The notes beneath the pieces were generated by a model. It did not search any database. It saw only the letters and a list, made by a program, of their open reading frames with translations, and was not told where the DNA came from. From Parvularcula sp039818345 (lineage in GTDB: Bacteria > Pseudomonadota > Alphaproteobacteria > Caulobacterales > Parvularculaceae): 64,000 nucleotides of DNA. Positions 9,128-18,926 of the stretch are shown here, in pieces. The DNA is taken from contig JBCBUC010000004.1 in the NCBI GenBank assembly GCA_039818345.1, positions 62,001 through 126,000 on the forward strand. Reading direction: 5' to 3'. The position numbers and the translations under genes are program-made. Position 1 is the first letter of the stretch, and each line of letters begins with the position of its first letter.

Positions 9128-9841
9128 TTACTCCGCGGCCACAAGCGACGTCGTGACATCTGTTTTCACACGATCAGGAGGTAGCTCCTCACCGGTCAAA
9201 GCAAAATGCACGCGTTCAGCAATGTTGGTGGCGTGATCACCGATGCGCTCAAAGTTTTTCGCAACGAAGATCAGATGCGTTCCGGTCGACGCGAGCTGCG
9301 GCACCCGCGTCATCAGTGTGAGAAGTTCTCGGAACACAGAGTTATAAATATCGTCAACTTGATCATCCGCATTGCGCACGGCGCGTGCAGCGTCGGCGTT
9401 GCGGCGGAAGAGCGCATCGAGGGCCTCAGAGAACTGACGGAGGGCGATTTTGCCCATCCGGCCGACGCCTGCATGTTTGGAATGCTCGCCGTCATCATCG
9501 GCTTCAGCGATGACGATTGAACGTCGGGCGACGTTTTTCGCTAAGTCGCCGATCCGCTCCATTTCCGACGCGATGCGAACCGCTGACATCATGCGCCGGA
9601 TTTCAGCTGGCGATCTGCGCCGTTCGCGGAAAAGTTCGGCAACCAAATGCTCGATTTGCCGCTCGTACCGGTCTGTTTCCATGTCGCGCATGTTCACCTC
9701 GCGCGCCAGCTCAGCATCCCGGTGCTCAAAGGCTGCCAGGGCATCCGTCAGCTGCTGTTCCACCAGCCCACCCATGGTGGCCAGTGCAACATCGAGTTTC
9801 TCGATGCGATCAGCTTGCTGTTTCAAGATGCCGAATGGCAT
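9128..9841 (-). CDS. phoU: Phosphate signalling complex protein PhoU
   Basis: PhoU links the Pst transporter to PhoR and represses the Pho regulon when phosphate is plentiful. The 237-residue helical protein contains two PhoU repeats with the metal-binding style motifs MRDMETDRYERQ, ASEMERIGDLAKN and KNFERIGDHATNIAE. It is tightly linked to phoB. The pstSCAB genes that usually lie between phoR and phoU in alphaproteobacteria are absent here. Confidence 0.95.
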   Translation of the reverse strand: MPFGILKQQADRIEKLDVALATMGGLVEQQLTDALAAFEHRDAELAREVNMRDMETDRYERQIEHLVAELFRERRRSPAEIRRMMSAVRIASEMERIGDLAKNVARRSIVIAEADDDGEHSKHAGVGRMGKIALRQFSEALDALFRRNADAARAVRNADDQVDDIYNSVFRELLTLMTRVPQLASTGTHLIFVAKNFERIGDHATNIAERVHFALTGEELPPDRVKTDVTTSLVAAE

Positions 9842-9957
9842 AGATAACTCCTTTGGCGGACTTGAGTGCCTGATTTGTGTGACAAAATCTTGTAATGTTT
9901 CGAGGACTTGAGCGTTATTTTCTCCTTATTCACGTCCTCAAAACCAGCCCGTTGTCG

Positions 9958-11361
9958 TTATTCCGTTACACTTTGATCGTCGCTCATAGAGGGAGGGAAG
10001 TAGCATGTGAAGGCTGCTCCCTTACTTGGCGATGATTCGACCAAGATTCCCCCCCGATGGCGACCCACAATGTGTTTAACGATTGCAAGTCCGAGACCAG
10101 TGCCGCCTTTGGAACGGCTGCGTTCCACGTCGATCCGGTAGAAACGCTCGGTCAACCGAGGAAGGTCGGTTTTTTCAATCCCTTGCCCTTCGTCTTGTAT
10201 GCGGAGATAGACCAAATCCTGGGCCCGACAACCGGCGCGAACGGCGATCTGTTCAGGGCTATCACCGCTTCGGTCGGCGCCATGCCATACCGTTTCAGGA
10301 CCACGTCCCACACTGATTTGCACTCGCGCCGATCCATCATCTGGCGACGCGCCGTATTTCAGTGCGTTGTCCGTCAGGTTTTGCGTGACTTGAATGAGTT
10401 GGTCGCGGTCGCCGGTCAGCCAAACCAGGTCTGGCCCTTCAACCTCAAGCAATTTGCCGCCAGCGGAGGTTGCAACGGGACCCATCATTTCTTGAACGGC
10501 GACCGCGACATCTTTGAGATTGACGCGGTCTTCAGGCAGGCGCCGTTCATTCAGCTCCAGTGCTGAGAGGCTGACAAGGTCTTGCACCAAACGCAGCATA
10601 CGTTCGGTCTGGGCATACATGATGCCTAAGAACTTTTCTCGCGCATCGACATCATCTTTTGCGTGTCCTCGGAGGGTTTCAATAAAGCCCAATATAGCAG
10701 CCAGCGGCGTGCGGAGCTCATGGCCAGCATTGGCAATAAAGTCCGTTCGCATCCGCTCAAGCTTTCTTTGTTCCGTCCGATCACGGATCATAACAACGAT
10801 CCGTCGATCGTCATCACCGGCATCGGGATCAAGGGGCGCTGCGTAAAAAAGAGCATCCAAGCCCGGTGTGCCCGCAAGGGTAAACTCGACTTCGCGCGGT
10901 ACTTGGAGGTGCCGCACCTCGCGCAAGAGATCGAGTGCCTGGGGTGCGCGGATCAAACCAGCGATGGGTGAGCCATCAACATGCTCGCCGAACACATCGG
11001 CGCTCGCCTTGTTCGATGTTTCGACCTGATCGGCGCTGTTCAAGAGCAACACTGGTTGCGGCAACGCGTTGAGGAGAAGGCCAAAGCGTTTCAGCCGGCG
11101 CATCTCTTCGAGTTCTTCGCTCAAAAGCGCGGGCGGGGTATCGGCGCTGGCGGAAGAAAAAGCCGATACAAGCGCCGCGATGCCAATAAAGCCCGCGATG
11201 ATCATCCCTTCTCGCGGGGTCAAGATGCCGCTCGTGACGGCCGCGGCAAGACCCGACAGCGCTGCCGCTCCGATCAATGCAAAGGGCAACCCTTTGAGTG
11301 GCCGACGCCATCTTGAGGCACGCTTCGTTTGGGCGATCACATGGGGGTGTCGTGTGTCCAT
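9958..11361 (-). CDS. phoR: Phosphate regulon sensor histidine kinase PhoR
   Basis: This membrane kinase phosphorylates PhoB. It has two N-terminal membrane helices (about residues 26-70) with almost no periplasmic loop, a PAS-like segment (about 95-180), and then the H-box NAGHELRTPLAAILG. The ATP-binding domain has its N-box at QNLTDNALKYG and G-boxes DEGQGIE and GGTGLGLAIVKHIVGRHRG. The small loop fits a kinase that senses through PhoU/Pst rather than an external ligand. A gap of 116 bases separates it from phoU. Confidence 0.92.
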   Translation of the reverse strand: MDTRHPHVIAQTKRASRWRRPLKGLPFALIGAAALSGLAAAVTSGILTPREGMIIAGFIGIAALVSAFSSASADTPPALLSEELEEMRRLKRFGLLLNALPQPVLLLNSADQVETSNKASADVFGEHVDGSPIAGLIRAPQALDLLREVRHLQVPREVEFTLAGTPGLDALFYAAPLDPDAGDDDRRIVVMIRDRTEQRKLERMRTDFIANAGHELRTPLAAILGFIETLRGHAKDDVDAREKFLGIMYAQTERMLRLVQDLVSLSALELNERRLPEDRVNLKDVAVAVQEMMGPVATSAGGKLLEVEGPDLVWLTGDRDQLIQVTQNLTDNALKYGASPDDGSARVQISVGRGPETVWHGADRSGDSPEQIAVRAGCRAQDLVYLRIQDEGQGIEKTDLPRLTERFYRIDVERSRSKGGTGLGLAIVKHIVGRHRGGILVESSPSKGAAFTCYFPPSMSDDQSVTE

Positions 11362-11529
11362 CTCGCGGTCATAGGCGCACGAGCCCAGGCAATCAAAGCA
11401 GCGAGCGTTAAGGCTTTAGACCGTTCGATACATTTCGCGACGATCGTCCGGTGTTTTGTGATGACCTCTTGTGGTTGTTTCCCGTCCACAGAGCGGATTT
11501 TTCAGCCGCCAATCGGGAAGGACTTCTCC

Positions 11530-11871
11530 ATGAAAGAAACACTCTTTGTGCTTGGTACGGCGGTGGCCACCTTGCTCGCCAGCTCCGCCTTTGCCCAAGA
11601 GCCGCCAGAAGGACCCATCGGCCGTGATACCGATGGCGATGGTTTCATCAGCCGCAGTGAGGTGAGCGCACAGTCGCAACGCGGCTTCGAGCGTCTCGAC
11701 AGCAATGGCGATGGAACGATCTCGTTTGAAGAATTCGATGCCGTTTCGCAGGCACGGTTCGAGCGCATCGACACCAATGACGACGATCTTCTCTCCACCG
11801 ACGAAATAGAATCGGTGCGCGAACAAAGAGGAGAGCGACGCGGGCGGTTCCGCAACCGCCGCGGCAATTAA
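11530..11871 (+). CDS. Secreted EF-hand domain protein
   Basis: This 113-residue protein has a signal peptide cleaved near ASSAFAQ (about residue 22) and then three EF-hand calcium loops in a row: DTDGDGFISRSE, DSNGDGTISFEE and DTNDDDLLSTDE. The tail is very basic and arginine-rich (RRGRFRNRR). It is likely a periplasmic calcium-binding protein of unknown role. AAGGAC precedes the ATG. The frame is open upstream to 11329, but that part overlaps phoR and has no signal-peptide logic. Its TAA overlaps the trpS stop on the other strand. Confidence 0.85.
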   Translation: MKETLFVLGTAVATLLASSAFAQEPPEGPIGRDTDGDGFISRSEVSAQSQRGFERLDSNGDGTISFEEFDAVSQARFERIDTNDDDLLSTDEIESVREQRGERRGRFRNRRGN

Positions 11872-12893
11872 GAGCTGACGGTCGCCGGGAGAAACCCGAC
11901 GATCTCTTTCACGTCGCGCAAGATAGGCGCGGCTATGGCGTCCGCCCTGGTGGTCCCCCCGACCAGGATGGCGTCGAGATGCGCCGCGTCGCCCGATAAG
12001 CGGCGCATCTCCTCCGAAATCGGGGCGAGCTTGTCGACCGCGAGTTCTGCAAGGCGCGGTTTTAAAGAGCCAAAACCCTGACCACCGAATTCTGTGAGAA
12101 CCGACGCGACGTCTGTGCCCGCTAATGCTGCATAGATATTGACGAGGTTGCGCGCCTCGGGCCGCCCTTCAAGGCCATCTTCCTCCGAAGGCAGAGCATC
12201 GGGATCAGATTTTGCTTTTTTGAACTTCTTGGCGATCGTGTCAGCATCATCGGTCAGGTTGATCCGGCTGAGGTCAGAGGGATCCGATTTCGACATCTTG
12301 GCCGTTCCGTCACGCAAGGACATCACCCGTGTTCCTGCGCCTTGGATCATCGGTTCAGGGAGCGGAAAGAAATCCTCCGCCCCAAAATCATTATTGAACT
12401 TGGCGGCGATATCCCGGGACAGCTCCAGGTGCTGTTTCTGGTCCTCGCCGACCGGCACATGGGTCCCCTTATAGGCCAAGATATCGGCCGCCATCAGGAC
12501 AGGATAGGTGAAGAGGCCGACCGATGCCTTCTCTTTGTCCTTACCCGCCTTGTCCTTGAACTGCGTCATGCGGTTCATCCAACCCATGCGGGCCACGCAA
12601 GAGAGGATCCAGGTGAGTTCAGTATGCGCCTGTACGGAGGATTGGTGGAAGATGATCGAGCGCTCTGGGTCGATGCCGCCAGCGATAAACGCAGCTGCGA
12701 TCTCTCGGGTCTGTGACCGCAGCAGTTTGGGGTCCTGCGGCACCGTTATCGCGTGCAGATCGACGACACAGAAGATACTCTCCATTTGGCTTTGTAGCCG
12801 CGTGGATGGCTCGATCATGCCGAGATAATTGCCGAGATGCAGATTGCCGGTGGGCTGCACGCCGGAAAAGACGCGCTGGGTGTGGTTGGTCAT
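11868..12893 (-). CDS. trpS: Tryptophanyl-tRNA synthetase
   Basis: This class I synthetase charges tRNA-Trp. The HIGH-like motif is in PTGNLHLGNYLG (about residues 14-25) and the KMSKS motif is in TAKMSKSDPSD. A family segment GEDQKQHLELSRDIA lies between them. The length of 341 residues is normal for the bacterial enzyme. It lies 44 bases downstream of the TPR-protein gene on the same strand, so the two may share a transcript. Confidence 0.97.
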   Translation of the reverse strand: MTNHTQRVFSGVQPTGNLHLGNYLGMIEPSTRLQSQMESIFCVVDLHAITVPQDPKLLRSQTREIAAAFIAGGIDPERSIIFHQSSVQAHTELTWILSCVARMGWMNRMTQFKDKAGKDKEKASVGLFTYPVLMAADILAYKGTHVPVGEDQKQHLELSRDIAAKFNNDFGAEDFFPLPEPMIQGAGTRVMSLRDGTAKMSKSDPSDLSRINLTDDADTIAKKFKKAKSDPDALPSEEDGLEGRPEARNLVNIYAALAGTDVASVLTEFGGQGFGSLKPRLAELAVDKLAPISEEMRRLSGDAAHLDAILVGGTTRADAIAAPILRDVKEIVGFLPATVSS

Positions 12894-12937
12894 GGGGGGC
12901 CGTTAGCGAAAGTGGGGGAGGGAGGCCAGTTGCCTCT

Positions 12938-14917
12938 TTAGGGCTGTGTACGGAAGGCGTCTGATCCCCGCCATCGGCTGTCGCGGGTGCAGTAAGCACT
13001 GTGGTCGCAGTCCAATGTCTGCACGATTGCCGCGTTGAGGCGCAAAGCCTCGTTGTCCAATGGCAAAGCGACGTTATCTTCCTCCTGCATACGCTCAAGT
13101 AAACGCCCTGACAGATCGCGCATGCTATTGGTCAGCTCTGCATCGCTTGTCTCATCATAAGCAACGAAGATGGCGTGGCTTTCGTCAAACATGGCGATTG
13201 CGGCCTCTAGGTCCGCTGGATCGTTGCGAAGAAGCCCCCGTTCTCTGGTGGCGTAGCCCAAGTCGCGATTGGACCGAGCCCAAAGAAGTGGATCGTTTTC
13301 TCGGTCTCTTGCAAGGACGGTTTGTTCAAAAATCAGAATAGCTTCGTTGACAGAGGCATCGTCTTTTTTCAGCATGCCGAGGACCAACAGTGTTCGTCCA
13401 AGTCCATTTTGCGAGTTGACCCAGTCGTCGAGATCACGCTCGGCTGTTCGTTCGAGCAACGCTTGCCGGTAGGAAGCTATAGCCTTCTCACGAAAAGCAT
13501 TGTCGTCCTGCATCGTGCCCAGCCGCGCAAAAGCGTCGCCACGTCTGTCGTGCACATAGGCCCAAAGGGTGGGTTCATTCTTTCTATCAAGTCCCGAGAG
13601 AGCCTGTTCATACGCTCCGAGGGCATCTTCGAAAACGCTTTGGTCTTTTTGTAGTCTTGCTAAAAGTTGAAGTGTATCGCCAATACGAGCATAAGTGTCG
13701 GCCCAATAGATGACTTCACCCTGTTTCTCATATTCGCGAAGAGCTTCAGTAAGAGCAGTCAGGGCTTGTTCCGCGAGCGGCTCGCTCTGACGACGGCTCC
13801 CGAGGTTAAGCATCACCACGCCCATGAACGCTTGTGTTCGAGCCCATAGCAAAGGACTTTTGCGCTTATCAAATTCGCGCAGAGCATCTTGGTAAACGGC
13901 GATTGCTTCCTCCAGTGAGGCGTCATCGCCCCGTACCATTCCTAAACTCCAAAGCGAGGTGCCAAGGCCAAACCTCCCGACCGCCAACTGGTAGCCCTCC
14001 GTCCCCACCACGGATTGTCTGTAGGCATCCACAGACTGCTCCATCAGATCAATGTCGCCGCCTCTTTGGAAACTCAGCTTCGTAAGTGCCTGGCCGAGGT
14101 AGTAGTGAGCTCCTGCGCGCGCCCAAGGATCAGGTGATACGGTTCCGCGACCGGCTGCTGTCTCTGCACGTTCAAAAGATAAGGCAGCTTCGGTCCAAGA
14201 TTCGCTGTCAGTTTCCGAGTATAAAATGCTCAATACACGTCGATATACAAAGCGCAGCGATTGCATATGGTCCGTGTCGACCCTATCGCTAAACCGATCG
14301 AGCTGTTGTTTCAGCTCATTGGCGATCGGTTCAAGACGCTGGACCCCATCACCGTCGTTCAAACTGCTCGCTTCGCCTAACAGTTCCGCCGTTAGCACAG
14401 CGGCGAAGTCCTCGATGAACGTCTCTTCGACGACGAACTCTTCAGTGCGGTAGCTGCTCAATTGATTGGTGGCCTTGACCCCGGCGGAGATGCGCAGGCC
14501 GTACTCGCTTTTGTCGCCATTGTAGCGGCCATAGACCAGCATATCGGCGCCCCGCTTCTCGAGCAGCATCTTGGCCGTGCGCCGAAGCGTGTCGGGATCG
14601 GACGCCGTGGCCTCAAGCACGCGGCAGGATTCAATCAGCAGCAGCGTGTCGCCATAAGGACCGCGGACAGAATCGATAAAAAGGCCCCGCGCCTTGTTAT
14701 CGGCACTGTCGCCCTTGAGGCGCATCATCATCACCTTGATGCGCGGATCATTCGCCGTCGGCTCGGCCTCTTGCGCGCGCCGATCAGCCAGGCGCTCATT
14801 GATTTCACAGGCCAGGTCGCTGCTCGACTGGAAAGGGACCGGCACGACCTGAAAGAAGACCGCCGCCGCAAAGCCAAGCGCGGCCATGAGAACGGTGAAG
14901 AATAAACGACTGATCAT
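12938..14917 (-). CDS. Membrane-anchored TPR-repeat protein
   Basis: This 659-residue protein is of unknown function. ATG 14917 gives an N-terminal hydrophobic segment (LFFTVLMAALGFAAAVFFQV), so the protein is exported or anchored with its bulk in the periplasm. About residues 50-200 form an unrecognised N-terminal domain. The rest consists of repeated units of about 45-50 residues (LWARxxxxLG, LEEAIAxYxxAL) of TPR type with long linkers. The frame is open to 15046, but the upstream part lacks the hydrophobic start logic. It may act as a protein-protein scaffold. Confidence 0.75.
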   Translation of the reverse strand: MISRLFFTVLMAALGFAAAVFFQVVPVPFQSSSDLACEINERLADRRAQEAEPTANDPRIKVMMMRLKGDSADNKARGLFIDSVRGPYGDTLLLIESCRVLEATASDPDTLRRTAKMLLEKRGADMLVYGRYNGDKSEYGLRISAGVKATNQLSSYRTEEFVVEETFIEDFAAVLTAELLGEASSLNDGDGVQRLEPIANELKQQLDRFSDRVDTDHMQSLRFVYRRVLSILYSETDSESWTEAALSFERAETAAGRGTVSPDPWARAGAHYYLGQALTKLSFQRGGDIDLMEQSVDAYRQSVVGTEGYQLAVGRFGLGTSLWSLGMVRGDDASLEEAIAVYQDALREFDKRKSPLLWARTQAFMGVVMLNLGSRRQSEPLAEQALTALTEALREYEKQGEVIYWADTYARIGDTLQLLARLQKDQSVFEDALGAYEQALSGLDRKNEPTLWAYVHDRRGDAFARLGTMQDDNAFREKAIASYRQALLERTAERDLDDWVNSQNGLGRTLLVLGMLKKDDASVNEAILIFEQTVLARDRENDPLLWARSNRDLGYATRERGLLRNDPADLEAAIAMFDESHAIFVAYDETSDAELTNSMRDLSGRLLERMQEEDNVALPLDNEALRLNAAIVQTLDCDHSAYCTRDSRWRGSDAFRTQP

Positions 14918-15086
14918 TGGTGGAATGCCCCTGCCCGACGGGGCTTCATTTAACTGAACCACTGGCTGATTTCCACTGGCGGTGGCGAGGGACAGGTCAT
15001 GCCCGCTTTGGCGGGGCTTGGTCCTGGCGCAAAACGGATCTCTCATGTATTAAGCGTACCAAACGGTACAGTTTCGGTCAGACATC

Positions 15087-15869
15087 ATGCCATCAAAAGG
15101 ACAACTGCCAGGAGCCGCATCATTCGTGGTTTTGCTGGTCTTCATGGCCATGCTCTGGGTGCCGATCGGGCAATCGGAGTTTCTGGCGTATCATTGGATG
15201 AAGATCGGCACTTATATGGCGCCGATTGTGGTCTTTCTCGCCTTTAAATTCCGCGAGCGAGCCGAAGGACCCGCCCTTGTCGATGCGACCTTTATGGCCA
15301 CGCTTTTCTTGGCGGCCTATTTAGTCCATCAGTATGAAGAGCACTGGATCAACCTCTTGGGCGAGACCTATCCCCTGCTTCACGAGCTCAACAGCCTCAT
15401 CGCCGCTGTTCTGGGTGAAGACAAATACGGCATCATGACGCGCGAAGCGGTTTTCTACATCAACACAGGTGTCGTGTGGGCAACGGCCTTGGTCGCGATC
15501 TGGGCCAGCCCAAGGCATGTTTTCCCGTCCATGGCCATGGGCGGTATTATGGCGGTCAACGGCTTTGCCCATGTGATGGTCGCCTTGCGGACACTCAGCT
15601 ACAATTCAGGCGCGCTGACCGGTTCAGTGATCTTCCTGCCGTTGGCCATTGCCTATTTCCGTGCACTGCTGAAAGCGGGGATCGTGAGCCGCAATATGGT
15701 GATTGCGGCCATTGCGTGGGGCGTTTTGGGCCACGTCATTTTGTTTGGCGGTCTGTTCCTGGCCAATGTGATGGGGTTTATTCCCGTGGGCTTTTACTAT
15801 GCGGTGTTGATTGGAGCGGGTTTTGCGCCGCTCCTCTTGTTTCGCCCGGGCAACAGCGCTGCCACCTGA
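15087..15869 (+). CDS. HXXEE domain integral membrane protein
   Basis: This 260-residue protein has about seven predicted membrane helices. The HQYEEH motif (about residues 72-77) followed by distal histidines fits the HXXEE family, whose function is unknown. The catalytic-looking histidine and glutamates inside a helix hint at a membrane enzyme or metal site, but this is inference only. It stands alone between the TPR gene and apaG. Confidence 0.7.
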   Translation: MPSKGQLPGAASFVVLLVFMAMLWVPIGQSEFLAYHWMKIGTYMAPIVVFLAFKFRERAEGPALVDATFMATLFLAAYLVHQYEEHWINLLGETYPLLHELNSLIAAVLGEDKYGIMTREAVFYINTGVVWATALVAIWASPRHVFPSMAMGGIMAVNGFAHVMVALRTLSYNSGALTGSVIFLPLAIAYFRALLKAGIVSRNMVIAAIAWGVLGHVILFGGLFLANVMGFIPVGFYYAVLIGAGFAPLLLFRPGNSAAT

Positions 15870-15957
15870 ACACTGATGGTCTTCCTGTGATGGACACGCC
15901 GAACGCGTCGGCGCCCAGTGGAACAAGCGTCTCGAAACCGAACACTCCGATGGCTGA

Positions 15958-16383
15958 TCAGCTCATTCGGCGGAGGTCGTGGGGGCTGTCGAGGCTGAAG
16001 GGCGGAATCGCTGCTTCAAACATCTCGCCGTCTTCGCCGTTCATGAGGTACGCACCGAACATCATGCCAGAGGGCGCATTGAGCGGTGTGGCTGAGGTGT
16101 ATTCGAAGGCATCGCCAGGGCGCAGCACGGGCTGTTCACCCACCACGCCTTCGCCTTCCACGACGAAGTTTTGCCCCGCGCTGTCCGCAATATGCCAGGT
16201 GCGGCGGCGAAGGGTGACGACCTTGGCGGAGTCGTTGTCGATCCGGACGGTGTAGGACCAAAAAAACCGGCCTTCATCGGGCTCGGACTCGTCCTCCAGA
16301 TAGTCCGATGAAACGCGCACCCGGATCCCGTCGGTCACGGCTTCGGAGAACATCTCTTCAAAGTCTTCAAAGTCTTCGAACAT
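15958..16383 (-). CDS. apaG: ApaG family protein
   Basis: This small protein has an FN3-like ApaG/DUF525 beta-sandwich fold. The product matches the ApaG pattern: VTDGIRVRVSSDYLEDES, FFWSYTVRIDNDSA, RRRTWHIADSAGQ, VVGEQPVLRPGDAFEYTS, MMFGAYLM and AIPPFSLDSP. ATG 16383 is chosen because AAGGAGA lies about ten bases upstream; a GTG at 16407 would place that site inside the gene. The biochemical role is unclear; the family has been linked to cobalt and magnesium resistance. It is divergent from dcd. Confidence 0.92.
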   Translation of the reverse strand: MFEDFEDFEEMFSEAVTDGIRVRVSSDYLEDESEPDEGRFFWSYTVRIDNDSAKVVTLRRRTWHIADSAGQNFVVEGEGVVGEQPVLRPGDAFEYTSATPLNAPSGMMFGAYLMNGEDGEMFEAAIPPFSLDSPHDLRRMS

Positions 16384-16494
16384 GATCCGACGTCTCCTTC
16401 TTTTCACCAGCGTGATCTTTTACCGGGGCTCGACCCCGTTGACCAGAGCCCGCCATCGGGCGATGCGTTGCGGTCTATCCATCAGGGAGTCGGC

Positions 16495-17547
16495 ATGGAT
16501 CACAAGCAAGGTGTGCTGAGTGGGGAAGAGCTTCGGGCGCTCGTCGATACCGGCGTCGTGACGGCGGAGCTTGGACCGACGCAGCTGCAGCCAGCCAGTC
16601 TCGACCTCACGCTCGGTCCCAAGGCATGGCGCGTGCGAGCAGGGTTTTTGCCCAACGCCAACGCCAGCATGGAGGATCGGCTCCGCGCGTTGGCGCTGCA
16701 TGAGCTCGACCTGACCACCGACACCGTGCTTGAGCGCGGATGCGTCTATATTGTGAAGCTGCGCGAAAGCCTGGCTTTGCCAAAAACGCTGTCGGCGACC
16801 GCCAACCCAAAGAGTTCGACAGGAAGGATTGACGTCTTTGTGCGTCTCCTGGCTGAGCGGCATGATGCCTATGAGCGCGTGCCGGCGGGTTACCACGGCC
16901 CGCTCTATGCGGAGATCTGCCCCCGAACGTTTTCGATCCTTGTGCGCGAAGGTTCCTCGCTCAACCAGCTGCGGGTGCGGCGCGGCGAGACGACGTTAAG
17001 TGACGCGGCGTTGTCAGCTGTTCTGGGTCCTGATCATCACGTCGCCCAAGGGCTTAACCTGAGTGTTGATCTGTCGCCGGAGCTGGGGCCGGTGGCGGGC
17101 TGGCGCGCCCGGCGCCATGTCGGCCTGATCGATGTCGATAAGCGGGATGTCCTTCATCCCCATGCCTATTTTGAACCCATCACTGCCCCAGATGATGGGT
17201 TTCTTATTCTTGACCCAGACGAATTCTACATTCTTGCCAGCCGAGAAGAAGTCCACGTCCCGGAGGATCTTGCCGCGGAAATGGTGGCGATCGACCCGGA
17301 GATTGGCGCCTTCCGTGCCCATTACGCAGGATTTTTCGACCCAGGGTTCGGCATCGAGGCGGCAAGCCGCGCGGTCCTGGAGGTACGCGGCTTTGATGCG
17401 CCGTTTATTCTAGAGCACGGCCAACGCGTCGCTCGCTTGGGCTATGAGAAATTGTCAGCACGCCCCGAGCGTCTTTACGGCTCGGGCCATGCATCTCACT
17501 ACCAAGGGCAGCGGCTCAAGCTGTCCAAGCACTTCCGAGAGCTTTAG
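16495..17547 (+). CDS. dcd: 2'-deoxycytidine 5'-triphosphate deaminase, two-domain type
   Basis: The enzyme deaminates dCTP to dUTP for thymidylate synthesis. At about 350 residues it is the long alphaproteobacterial form, with two tandem dUTPase-fold units. The first contains LQPASLDLTLG and ANPKSSTGRIDVFVRL, the second VHVPEDLAAEMVAID and HYAGFFDPGFG. Most other bacteria have a protein of about 190 residues. ATG 16495 with AGGGAG at 16484-16489 is preferred to the upstream TTG at 16468. Its stop overlaps the DUF2336 gene end by four bases. Confidence 0.88.
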   Translation: MDHKQGVLSGEELRALVDTGVVTAELGPTQLQPASLDLTLGPKAWRVRAGFLPNANASMEDRLRALALHELDLTTDTVLERGCVYIVKLRESLALPKTLSATANPKSSTGRIDVFVRLLAERHDAYERVPAGYHGPLYAEICPRTFSILVREGSSLNQLRVRRGETTLSDAALSAVLGPDHHVAQGLNLSVDLSPELGPVAGWRARRHVGLIDVDKRDVLHPHAYFEPITAPDDGFLILDPDEFYILASREEVHVPEDLAAEMVAIDPEIGAFRAHYAGFFDPGFGIEAASRAVLEVRGFDAPFILEHGQRVARLGYEKLSARPERLYGSGHASHYQGQRLKLSKHFREL

Positions 17548-18791
17548 CCGCGGGCAGAGTGAGGCTGTTCCTGTGGTTCGTGGACGTCGTCGACGTTGTC
17601 TTGAGGCGCCTCATTGTCTGGAGCATCGCCATCAAAAGCATCCCGGAGGCGCTTTTCGATGCTTGCCATGTCACCGTCTGCCGGGGCGGCTTGTTGATCA
17701 CCGCTTTCCTCACTGAGATCGATATCCCAATAGCTGAGAATGGCGCCAGCCGCGGCAGGGCCGATGTTTTGGAAGATTTTCTCCAGCCGTTTGCGGTCTT
17801 TGCCGCTTAAGGCTGGTAAACCGATGCGTGCACCGGGCCGCTCAGCCAGGAGCTTTGCAAAACCCTTCTCCGACACATTCATCGCCGCGGCGAAAATCGT
17901 CAGCGGCTCACCGCCTGCATCATTGATGATGCGTGACGCGAGCAGTTCACTGATCAAACCCTCGCGGGCTGCGTCTTTCACCACGACGTTGGAGTTGTCT
18001 TTCCGCATCGTGAGCAAAAGCTGATCGTATTGTGCGCCGCCGCGGCGTGATCGTCCCACCTTTTCGAAAGCTTGGGCGCGGGTGATGAGCCGTGCCATTT
18101 TGGCAAGCGGCTGATCGCCATAAGCTTCAATCTTGGTGCCCAAGACTTGCGTGAAGACATCGGCCGCAAAGGCTGGGTCAACATTGAACCGCTCGATCAC
18201 AGCCCGGCGACCGTCAATCCCAAGCGCCCAGAACAACCGAAGGCTGAGCCGCGCATTGAGATCAGACCGGTTCGTCAACATCGTCGCCAAGCCCACCCGG
18301 CTGGAAGCGCGGTTCACGAGCCGAGCCATACGATTCTTCGAAATCGGAACATCGGCACGCGGAAGAAGAACGTTCTCAATCTCTGGCTCTTCGTGGAAGA
18401 GAAGGCGGTTGACAACTGGTTCGGACAAGGACGGGCGCTTGGCGATGATGCGGCGGTAGGCGATGTCCTTCGACACAGCCTCCATCAGCACCGCGTCTCC
18501 TGTGTGACGGCTTGAAAGGATCACCTCAGCACCAGCCAAAGAGGAAAACGCGATCGCGCGCTGCAGTTCCTCGGGCGCTTCAGCCATCTTAGCGATCAGC
18601 TCGCCGGTTTTCACCAGCGCCTTGTCGTCCATCGAGGCGATGAGCTGCATGGCGAGTTCGTTGGCGTAAAGACGGTCAGTGCGGCTTTGCTGCCGCCGCG
18701 TTGCAACGAGAAGTTGACTGGCGGCGTTAAACAACTGATCGCTCGGAATTCCGTTGGTTTCCGATGATGCCTGGTTGGAGCCTCTGTTCAT
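17544..18791 (-). CDS. DUF2336 domain-containing protein
   Basis: This 415-residue, largely helical, soluble protein of unknown function has the alphaproteobacterial DUF2336 pattern. Recognisable stretches include the repeated helix motif around SDLNARLSLRLFWALG and a C-terminal part with RPGARIGLPALSGKDRKRLEKI, followed by an acidic, disordered tail of about 40 residues. HEAT-like helical repeats are plausible in the middle. It is a single gene flanked by convergent dcd and divergent pdeM. No enzymatic motif was seen. Confidence 0.7.
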   Translation of the reverse strand: MNRGSNQASSETNGIPSDQLFNAASQLLVATRRQQSRTDRLYANELAMQLIASMDDKALVKTGELIAKMAEAPEELQRAIAFSSLAGAEVILSSRHTGDAVLMEAVSKDIAYRRIIAKRPSLSEPVVNRLLFHEEPEIENVLLPRADVPISKNRMARLVNRASSRVGLATMLTNRSDLNARLSLRLFWALGIDGRRAVIERFNVDPAFAADVFTQVLGTKIEAYGDQPLAKMARLITRAQAFEKVGRSRRGGAQYDQLLLTMRKDNSNVVVKDAAREGLISELLASRIINDAGGEPLTIFAAAMNVSEKGFAKLLAERPGARIGLPALSGKDRKRLEKIFQNIGPAAAGAILSYWDIDLSEESGDQQAAPADGDMASIEKRLRDAFDGDAPDNEAPQDNVDDVHEPQEQPHSARG

Positions 18792-18926
18792 GGTCTGTCC
18801 TCGAAGATCAAGGCGGACCGTAAGGGAAAGTCCTTAATCGGCAGCAAACATGCGGCCTGCCGGAGGAGTTCTCCCCATTCGTGTCATTTTCTTCCCCGCT
18901 TTGTCAGATCGCGGTAATCTTGTTTA

